Positions 55,518 to 61,625 of a stretch of 61,625 bases of DNA are shown here, piece after piece. Origin of the DNA: CAZCTC01 sp964501335 (GTDB taxonomy: Bacteria > Chloroflexota > Anaerolineae > B4-G1 > SLSP01); assembly GCA_964501335.1 (NCBI GenBank), contig CAZCTC010000047.1:1-61625 (forward strand), written 5' to 3'. Under the pieces are notes generated by a model. That model had not been told where the DNA came from, made no database searches, and saw only the letters and a program-made list of their open reading frames with translations. The position numbers and the translations under genes were made by a program. Numbering within the stretch: the stretch's first letter is position 1; each line of letters begins with the position of its first letter.

Positions 55518-58500
55518 TCAGGGTGTCGGGGCTTCTCCCACGACGACATCGAAGGGCCAGTCTCCCTGGCTGGAGATGTTGCCGAGGAACTGTAACGTGC
55601 GTGGATTGAAGACCGCGATGCTGTTGGTCTCATACAAAGCCACCAGGATTACATTGTTGTCGGCCCAGATGCCTTTGGGGCTGCCGTTGAGGGGGATGGG
55701 GGGATAGACATGGGGATATTCGGGCGCATTGCGCATCAAAAGGGGCAGAAAAAGTCTGTGATTGCCGGTGGGGGCCGGCGTGATGCTCAGCGGCTCTTCC
55801 ACACAGGGGCCTTCGGCCAGGATGGTCAGGGATTTTTCTTCATAGTTTGAGACGTAAGTGCAGTAGCCGCTGAAGGCCAGGCCGTGGCCGGGGGCTTTGG
55901 TTTCAGGGGCGCCCTGACGGCCGGTTTGATAGACGGCCAGGCGTTCAAAGTTAGCCGGGTTGTAGACCCACAATTCATCCCGTTGCGGGAAAACGACGTA
56001 GAGGCGGTCGGTGAGCGGGTTATAGCCGATGGCGTAAGGTGCGAGGTTCTGTCCTTCGAACCATTGGGTATCGACGACCCGCACGAAGGAATATTGATCG
56101 TTGGCGAGCGGGGTGATCATCCAGATGCCCAGACCGTCCTGGTCGCGTTTGGTGACATAAAGGCGATGGCGCCGGCTGTCGGCGGTGATGCCGAAGTAGC
56201 CGTAGTTTTTCATGGAAATGCCGGTGGTGATGGGATGTGGATGCGCGATGACGGTGCGGTTAGCATGGTCGATGACCGTAATTCCTTCCCCGTTGCCGTC
56301 GTGGGCGATGTAGATACGGCCGTCGAGATAGGCGGCTTTGGTCGGATGCTGTGCGACGATCAGTTGTTTTTCCTGTGTTTGCGTTTCTAAGTTGATCAGG
56401 GTGACCGTGCTGGTGGGGGAATCCGGGGAATCGTTGGGCTCCTGCCATTCATAGTTCAGGACATAGAGAAGGTTATCGACTTTGAGCGCGCTGTAGGGCC
56501 ACTGTCCGGCCGGAATCGGGTTTTTGTACTGCTGTTCGGAGGGGGAGTAGATGTCGATGCGGTTGCTGTGTTTGTTGACGAAGTAGTAGAGCAGGCCGTT
56601 GCTGTGGACCGGAGTGTGATCGTTGGAGGTGTTGTTGGTGGTGTTGCATTCCGTCTGGTCGGAGGCGATATCGACCACATTGATGACATGGTCGGTGTTT
56701 TGGGGGAAGGGATCGATCACTTCGACGATGAATTGCAGTTCGCCGCCCATGTTGGGGGCCAGGGAGTTGAGGGTGCGGATGTAGTTGTTGCCTCCGATGT
56801 GGGTCCAGCCGCCGCCGACGTAGCGGGTGTAGGCCGGCAGATGTTCGGTGATGGTGACGTGGTTGGCGGTGCCGTAGCCGGTGTTGACGTAAAGCAGGGT
56901 GTAGGTGATCTGTTCGCCGGGGCGGACAAATTCGCGCTGATCGGCGCGGGGGGCGGCTTTGCCGTAAAGGCGGCGGCTCAGCTCTTGCCAGCGGCTACGT
57001 TGGACGGGGGGCAGAGGGCCGACATTGTCGTTTTTGACGATCGAGAGATCCGGTCCGGCGGCGACCTGAGACCGCAATGAGTAGCTGTAGCCGCCGCTGA
57101 TTTCGATCGTGTTGGTGATCCAGGGAGTATCGACGGCCGGGTCGAGCTGGACCTGGAGCCACGGTCCGGTGGTCCCGGCTCCGGCGGCGAGGGTTGGGAT
57201 GGTGAGCGTGCAGCGGTTGCCGAGGCACTGCCAGCCGTCGGCCGGGGAAACGACATGGGTCACGAAGGGCGGCAGGGTGTCGGTGATGACGATGTTGGTG
57301 AGGGCGATGGAGAGATTGGTGTTGGTGTAATAAGGGGTGTAATTAAAGGCGCTGCCGGGGAGGACACAAAGAGGCCCCGATTTGCTGATGCGCAGAGGGC
57401 GCCGCAGGATGGGAGTATCTTCGTAATGGCAGTTATTGATGAGATTGGGATCGGGGGTCTGGTTTTCCCCACAGACCAGGTTGACCAGATTGGTGACCTC
57501 TTCGGGCAGGGGGTCGTTGACCTGGACGACGATGTAGGTGAGGTAGCCGGTTTCGGGTTCCAGATCGGGGATGAGGCGGGTGTAGGTGCGGCCGTCGAGC
57601 GAGATCCAACCGAAGCCGCGTTCCAGGTAGGTGGTATAGGTGGGGATGGTCTCGGTCAGGACGATGCCTGTGGCCGGTGCCGGGCCGTGGTTGAAGACGG
57701 CGATGGTGTAGGTGATCCAGTCGCCTTCGGAGACATAATCGCGGTGATCGGTGATGGGGTCGACCAGGCTCTGGGTGGCCGTGAGGGTGCTCGGACCGAC
57801 GTGGTCGTCTTTGATGACTTCCAGGTCGGTGGTGTCGCGGCACTGGATGAAGACTGGGGGAGCGGTTGCCGTGACGACGAGGTTGCGTGAGAGGGATAGC
57901 CGGCTGGAGAGTTGGGCGGTGTTGGTTACGGATTTCTGGCAGAATGACAGCTCTCCGGTGGGGCTCAGGATCAGGTTGAAGCTGATGGTTTCATGGGGGG
58001 AGAGATCCGGTAAAGTCCAGCGGAGGGTGGCGCCGTTGTTTTCAAAGGGGGCCGGGCTGCTGTTGCTGAGGTAGGTCAGGCCGGTGGGGAGGGTGTCGGT
58101 CAGTTCCAGGCCGGGGGCGGGAATATCGCCGATGTTGGCATAGTTCAGGGTGTAGGTGATGGCGCTGGAAGGCGAGCCGACTTCTACCTGAGTCACGGCC
58201 GTGGTTTTTTGCAGCACGATCTGGGGCTCGACGAATTTTACCGCAGTGGTGACAGGGTAGCCGCAAAAGTCGGTGACGGTGATGATGACGGTGCCGGCAT
58301 GAGAAGGTGCGGTTAAGAGGGCGGTTGCCTGGCCCTGATCGTCCAGCAGAAGGGCCGTAGTGTTGAGGGTGCCGGAGCTGGTTTGGAGGTAGAGCCGGCG
58401 CGGATTGGGACTGTTGGGGAATGCACCTGCCGGCAATTCGGGGACCGTCCGTCCGCTGAGGCTGCGCAGGGTGATGGTGAGGGGGATCGGGATGAATTCA

Positions 58501-59645
58501 TCGGCGAGTGCCGAGGTCAGCCCGGCGGTGACTGAAAGCGTCATCGGATCGGTGACGACGGCGTTTGTATAATCGGTTCCTGCGGTGGGGGTATTGGTGC
58601 TCCACCAGTTTTCCGGGGCAGGGGCCAGTTGGGCGGCGCCATCGTTATGCAATTTGGGGGCATTCGGCCGGGCGCAAAGGGCATTGCCCAGCGCTGTGAT
58701 CGTGGTGATGGGTGAGTAGTAGTTCAAAGCCTGTTGGGGGGCGTAGACGATGTTGTCAACGATGAGGGATGTATCCAGATTTTTGGAGATCTCAATAGCG
58801 GCGGCGAGGGTTGAGGAAGCTGGAGAGTAAGCTATCAGGTTATGGGTGATTGTGTTTTGTCCTCCATATTCAAGGCGAATGCCCCCGCTTGAACTGCTAT
58901 AGATCTGATTGGCGCGGATTTCGTTGTTGGAACCGCCATGAGTATCCTGGGCATTGAAGAAAATTCCGTAATGCGGGGTGGAAATAATGGTATTGGCTAT
59001 GATTTTATTGTTGTAGGATTCATTGAAGATGATCCCGTTGTGGCAATTTTCAAGGGTGTTGAACTGGATTTCGGAGTTGTCGGTATCTCCGCTTATCGCT
59101 CCCAGGTAGAGATCTCCAGGGCTGTTATCTCCATTGAAGCGGAAATGGTTGTAGTTCAATTGTACATAATCTTCGTCATTGATTCGGATTCCGTTTTGGG
59201 CGAATTCGATGGTGGCATACTCGATCGTGTTTACGTCGGGAATCAAATCATTTTCGATTGCGATGCCTCTCCAGTAGTCTTGAGAAGATGGATTCGGCAC
59301 CATAGAAGTGAAGGTCAGTGGTTTTTCTGCTGTACCCAGAGCCTGCAAGGTGCCGTAAACTTTGAGTTGAGTTCCCGGGTTGAAGTAGATGACCGTTCCG
59401 CCGGGCGGTGGGGCGATGGTCAGCGTACCGGTCAATTCGACGACTACATCGGTGATGACTTTATAACAGGATTGGCCCCAGGTAGCGGTGAGAATGGAGG
59501 GGGTGACGGTAATGCAATCATCGGGGATGGCGGGAACGGCGGCGGCTTTGACGGCTGGGGGGGAGCTGCTCAAAAGGGTCAGAAAGAGGCTCAGGGCCAG
59601 GGCCGACAGGCACAATACGACAAAGGTGAATCTAATTTTTTTCAT
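55518..59645 (-). CDS. Large secreted protein: beta-helix, several DUF11 domains, C-terminal beta-propeller-like repeats
   Basis: 1375 residues. Signal peptide (KKIRFTFVVLCLSALALSLF, start at 59645 set by GGAGGAAG). Residues about 50-330 have right-handed parallel beta-helix repeats (YNKIIANTIISTPHYGIFFN, NEIRANQIYSSSSGGIRLEY). About four DUF11-type domains follow, each with the pattern YTLNYANIGDIPAPGLELTD or similar. The last 330 residues have YVTN-like propeller strands (GITVIDHANRTVIAHPHPIT). It is an extracellular adhesion or matrix protein; no C-terminal anchor is visible. Very long and low in charge. Confidence 0.85.
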   Translation of the reverse strand: MKKIRFTFVVLCLSALALSLFLTLLSSSPPAVKAAAVPAIPDDCITVTPSILTATWGQSCYKVITDVVVELTGTLTIAPPPGGTVIYFNPGTQLKVYGTLQALGTAEKPLTFTSMVPNPSSQDYWRGIAIENDLIPDVNTIEYATIEFAQNGIRINDEDYVQLNYNHFRFNGDNSPGDLYLGAISGDTDNSEIQFNTLENCHNGIIFNESYNNKIIANTIISTPHYGIFFNAQDTHGGSNNEIRANQIYSSSSGGIRLEYGGQNTITHNLIAYSPASSTLAAAIEISKNLDTSLIVDNIVYAPQQALNYYSPITTITALGNALCARPNAPKLHNDGAAQLAPAPENWWSTNTPTAGTDYTNAVVTDPMTLSVTAGLTSALADEFIPIPLTITLRSLSGRTVPELPAGAFPNSPNPRRLYLQTSSGTLNTTALLLDDQGQATALLTAPSHAGTVIITVTDFCGYPVTTAVKFVEPQIVLQKTTAVTQVEVGSPSSAITYTLNYANIGDIPAPGLELTDTLPTGLTYLSNSSPAPFENNGATLRWTLPDLSPHETISFNLILSPTGELSFCQKSVTNTAQLSSRLSLSRNLVVTATAPPVFIQCRDTTDLEVIKDDHVGPSTLTATQSLVDPITDHRDYVSEGDWITYTIAVFNHGPAPATGIVLTETIPTYTTYLERGFGWISLDGRTYTRLIPDLEPETGYLTYIVVQVNDPLPEEVTNLVNLVCGENQTPDPNLINNCHYEDTPILRRPLRISKSGPLCVLPGSAFNYTPYYTNTNLSIALTNIVITDTLPPFVTHVVSPADGWQCLGNRCTLTIPTLAAGAGTTGPWLQVQLDPAVDTPWITNTIEISGGYSYSLRSQVAAGPDLSIVKNDNVGPLPPVQRSRWQELSRRLYGKAAPRADQREFVRPGEQITYTLLYVNTGYGTANHVTITEHLPAYTRYVGGGWTHIGGNNYIRTLNSLAPNMGGELQFIVEVIDPFPQNTDHVINVVDIASDQTECNTTNNTSNDHTPVHSNGLLYYFVNKHSNRIDIYSPSEQQYKNPIPAGQWPYSALKVDNLLYVLNYEWQEPNDSPDSPTSTVTLINLETQTQEKQLIVAQHPTKAAYLDGRIYIAHDGNGEGITVIDHANRTVIAHPHPITTGISMKNYGYFGITADSRRHRLYVTKRDQDGLGIWMITPLANDQYSFVRVVDTQWFEGQNLAPYAIGYNPLTDRLYVVFPQRDELWVYNPANFERLAVYQTGRQGAPETKAPGHGLAFSGYCTYVSNYEEKSLTILAEGPCVEEPLSITPAPTGNHRLFLPLLMRNAPEYPHVYPPIPLNGSPKGIWADNNVILVALYETNSIAVFNPRTLQFLGNISSQGDWPFDVVVGEAPTP

Positions 59646-59699
59646 GACTTCCTCCCGGTGGAATGAAAGGGTTTCCGGTGCAAAAGCGTGAGGCAATCT

Positions 59700-59739
59700 C
59701 ATATTTTCACGTAAATGCTAAAAAATGCGTGAAAATATG
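59700..59739. repeat. Imperfect hairpin upstream of the DUF11 gene
   Basis: CATATTTTCACG (59700-59711) with CGTGAAAATATG (59728-59739), 16-base loop. It sits in the leader of the secreted-protein gene on the minus strand, in an AT-rich region. The gap to the next gene holds no other element I can support. Confidence 0.55.
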
Positions 59740-59939
59740 AAGCTAAAAGCGTTTTTTTATGCCAGGGTAAATTTTTGCACCGCAGGACAGAAGCTGTCCT
59801 TGTAGTTAGATTATAGAATTTAACCATGGTTTTGTGGGTTACCGTTGCATTACGGGACGGTAACTTTTTCGGACAATTTGACAGTCCACAGTATAATTAA
59901 GGGGTAATTAATCCAGGCGAGAGAGCATAGAAATCAGCC

Positions 59940-60491
59940 ATGCCTTCGATGCAGGAATTTCAACGGATTGGAATGGTGGCTCGCTGGCGCCCTGTTCATC
60001 TGGGCCATACCCCTGTGCTGCGCGCGCTTTGCGACCGCTCGGTCCATGCGCTTATTGGAATCGGCAGCTCCAACCGCTATAATGCGCGCAACCCCTTTAC
60101 CCTCGATGAGACCCTTGAGATGTTACAGATCGCTCTGGCCGGGCGTGACAATTACACCCTGGTGCCGGTGCCCGATCTGGACGACGGTCCACGCTGGCGG
60201 TTGATGCTGTTGGATCTCTTCGGCCCGCTGGATTGTTTTATCACGGCGAATCCGTATGTAGCGCGCCTGATGAAGGACGATTATCCGGTAATGCGGCCGG
60301 TGATGTTGGTTCCGGAGGCGGAGCGGATTGCGGTGGATGGGCGGATGGTGCGGCGAGCGATGGCCCATGGCGATGACTGGCAGTCGCTGGTCCCCCCGGA
60401 AATTGCCGCCTACCTTGTTTCTCGGGGACTGGATGAACGGTTCCGGAAGGAATTTGGCCTGGAGACACTGGCCATGGAGACGCTGACGTAG
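59940..60491 (+). CDS. NadM-like nicotinamide-nucleotide adenylyltransferase family protein
   Basis: 183 residues. The nucleotidyltransferase HxGH motif is HLGH at residues 20-23 (GMVARWRPVHLGHTPVLRAL), followed by IGIGSSNRYNARNPFTLDET typical of archaeal-type NMN adenylyltransferases. The C-terminal I-S-x-T-x-I-R motif is replaced by VDGRMVRRAMAHGDDW. It probably joins an NMN-like nucleotide with ATP to form a dinucleotide, but the altered second motif may mean a different substrate. It precedes the VWA gene by 30 bases. Confidence 0.75.
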   Translation: MPSMQEFQRIGMVARWRPVHLGHTPVLRALCDRSVHALIGIGSSNRYNARNPFTLDETLEMLQIALAGRDNYTLVPVPDLDDGPRWRLMLLDLFGPLDCFITANPYVARLMKDDYPVMRPVMLVPEAERIAVDGRMVRRAMAHGDDWQSLVPPEIAAYLVSRGLDERFRKEFGLETLAMETLT

Positions 60492-60521
60492 CAGCAGAAA
60501 ACGTTTTTCGAGGAGGATTTT

Positions 60522-61484
60522 ATGTATTCGTGGGATGAGGATACCAGCGATTGGCGAGGGGAGGCCAGGTATAGCTACAGCCCGAAGGGCGCGGCCAAAC
60601 GTAAAGAGGCCGAGGAGCGGGCTGATGCGGCGGGGCCTCGTACTTACAAGAATAAGAGTGAGCCTAATGAGAAGATCGTCGATCCTCAAAAGCATATCAC
60701 CACGCAATCGACCAACCCCCTGATCATTGCCGTCGATGTGACCGGTTCGATGGCCAACTGGCCTTTTGAGATTTTCGACCGTCTGCCGTTGCTTTACAAC
60801 ACGCTTTCTCAGTATCGCGAGGATCTGGAGATCTGTTTTGTGGCGATCGGCGATGCCGGCTGCGATCGCTGGCCGTTGCAGGTGACCACCTTTGCCAGCG
60901 GTTACGATCTGGAACAGCTGTTGGGCTCTCTTTACGGAGAGGGCGGCGGCGGCGACGCTCCGGAGAGTTATGGGTTGTTCGCGCACTGGGTCAATACCCA
61001 TGTGACGGTGCCCAATGCGAAAGAACTGCCCTTTTTGATTGTTTTCGGCGATGCGCCGATGCATCCTAAAACGCCGGCGGGACAGATTTCTCATTATTTG
61101 GGCGATGGAAAAGCGAAAGAGATCGATTCGCTGGAGGCCTGGCAGCAGGTCTGTAAGAAGTGGAATACCTGGTTTCTGCGGCGCCCGACCGGCCGGCCCG
61201 GAGATGATGTCGATAAGCAGTGGGGCAAGGCGGTGACCGAGCAGAAGATCTTCCGCATTGAGGATGAGCAGCGAGCGGTGGACTATGCTATGGGGTTGGT
61301 GGCGCGGGCCTGGGGGCATTTTGGGGATTTCCAGAACAATATGCGGGCCCGCCAGAGCGAAGAGACGGTGGCAGAGGTGAGTAAGCCGATTGCGATTAAG
61401 TGTCCCTGCTGCGGGGCGCCCGTTCCGGTGGGGGCAAGCGGGATGTTTACCTGTGTTTACTGTCGTACGACATTGAAGTTGTAG
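60522..61484 (+). CDS. VWA-like protein with C-terminal zinc ribbon
   Basis: 320 residues. After a charged N-terminus, the MIDAS-type motif reads IIAVDVTGSMANWPFEIFDR (D-x-T-x-S), followed by an integrin-like alternation of strands and helices up to about 270. The last 25 residues form a zinc ribbon, CPCCGAPV and CVYCRTTL. No transmembrane segment. The VWA fold usually mediates metal-dependent protein binding. AGGAGGATTTT precedes the ATG. It appears to be co-transcribed with the NadM-like gene; the process is unknown. Confidence 0.75.
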   Translation: MYSWDEDTSDWRGEARYSYSPKGAAKRKEAEERADAAGPRTYKNKSEPNEKIVDPQKHITTQSTNPLIIAVDVTGSMANWPFEIFDRLPLLYNTLSQYREDLEICFVAIGDAGCDRWPLQVTTFASGYDLEQLLGSLYGEGGGGDAPESYGLFAHWVNTHVTVPNAKELPFLIVFGDAPMHPKTPAGQISHYLGDGKAKEIDSLEAWQQVCKKWNTWFLRRPTGRPGDDVDKQWGKAVTEQKIFRIEDEQRAVDYAMGLVARAWGHFGDFQNNMRARQSEETVAEVSKPIAIKCPCCGAPVPVGASGMFTCVYCRTTLKL

Positions 61485-61490
61485 CGGGTT

Positions 61491-61587
61491 TCAGCGTCCC
61501 GCACTGAGTGGTTTCCCGTTAGGGGACGACGCGCGGTGCGAAGCAGGGAAGAAAATTTTTTAATTCATAATTTCGGCGGCTTCAGAA
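61491..61587 (+). repeat. Composite hairpin repeat, truncated copy 29
   Basis: AGCGTCCCGCACTGAGTGG, ACGACGCGCGGTGCGAAGC, AGGGAAGA, then the first hairpin arm CATAATTTCGGCGGCTT and CAGAA. The second arm is replaced by unrelated sequence at 61588. Confidence 0.78.
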
Positions 61588-61625
61588 CTCGGATCTAGAC
61601 AAACTAACCAATCCCGACCATGAGT
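61588..61625. other. Terminal sequence of unknown origin
   Basis: CTCGGATCTAGACAAACTAA and 18 more bases replace the expected second arm of the hairpin. It is unlike its surroundings and may be an assembly or cloning artefact at the end of a contig. Confidence 0.4.

Noticed and set aside
59878..59897. TTGACA and TATAAT upstream of the NadM-like gene
   Set aside because: Only 8 bases apart, too close to be a -35/-10 pair; the -10 alone might be used but no -35 is visible at 17 bases.
1..61625. CRISPR array, tRNA, rRNA or prophage
   Set aside because: No regularly spaced 25-37 base direct repeats, no cloverleaf with a TTCGA loop that I could recognise, and no phage structural genes were found. 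The dispersed hairpins vary in sequence and are not spaced as in a CRISPR array.

Overview
The window looks like a chromosomal segment (possibly a whole contig) of a Gram-negative-type or monoderm environmental bacterium, most probably a member of the Chloroflexota close to Anaerolineae. This is inferred from the gene set: secreted DUF11/beta-helix proteins, LysM surface proteins, very large hybrid histidine kinases, a LysW-like zinc ribbon, a bactofilin-like membrane protein under an ECF sigma/anti-sigma pair, an archaeal-type short ProS, a ThrS without TGS domain driven by a T-box, and moderately high GC content. No rRNA, tRNA, CRISPR array, prophage or transposase gene was recognised.

Layout. 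0.2-9.6 kb: mixed metabolic and housekeeping genes (FMN reductase-like, TetR plus partner, PNPOx-like, Asp/Glu racemase plus GNAT-TPR, lipoprotein, GNAT, DJ-1/PfpI, alpha/beta hydrolase, APH-like kinase). 10-15.3 kb (minus strand): proS, a ParB-like DUF, metallophosphoesterase, MazG-like, LysM protein, small membrane protein, pyroglutamyl peptidase. 15.3-19 kb: a Zur/Fur regulator with matching operators and a zinc/manganese ABC transporter. 19-22.5 kb: CPBP protease, unknown protein, GH13 amylase. 22.6-25 kb: ECF sigma, anti-sigma and bactofilin-like protein. 25-31.4 kb: rpoC, without rpoB beside it, divergent from a LysW-like acidic protein, then a LysM/SdrD-like surface protein. 31.5-36.6 kb: a TPP-riboswitch operon, thiN-thiB-thiP-thiQ. 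36.9-41.2 kb: glycosyltransferase, epimerase, T-box and thrS. 41.5-47.8 kb: two overlapping multidomain histidine kinases. 47.8-52.5 kb: TetR, tungsten aldehyde:ferredoxin oxidoreductase, an SCP2-like protein and an iron alcohol dehydrogenase, with two TetR-type palindromes. 52.7-55.4 kb: a membrane-anchored SDR, a V4R sensor protein and a histidine kinase. 55.5-59.6 kb: a 1375-residue secreted beta-helix/DUF11 protein. 59.9-61.5 kb: a NadM-like nucleotidyltransferase and a VWA/zinc-ribbon protein.

The most striking non-coding feature is a family of roughly 150-190 bp intergenic elements, about 20 complete, partial or hairpin-less copies in 61 kb. A copy has a 5' module (CGTCCCGC...CGACGCGCTGG...GAGAGAG), a 16-19 bp perfect hairpin with a TCTG or CAGA loop, and a 3' module ending in ACAGGTCGAAAA; several copies show the reverse complement of that end on the other side, so the element looks like a MITE with terminal inverted repeats. 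The GC-rich half of the stem differs between copies while pairing is kept. Most complete copies lie in 5' leaders with the same orientation to the next start codon, and they occupy junctions inside the thiamine operon. A second set of 13-20 bp inverted repeats without these modules sits at gene ends and acts as likely bidirectional terminators. Both ends of the window fall in copies of the repeat family.

Regulation is unusually readable here: T-box, TPP riboswitch with terminator and SD-sequestering helix, paired Zur boxes, two TetR systems with visible palindromes, and several near-consensus promoters with 16-17 bp spacers.
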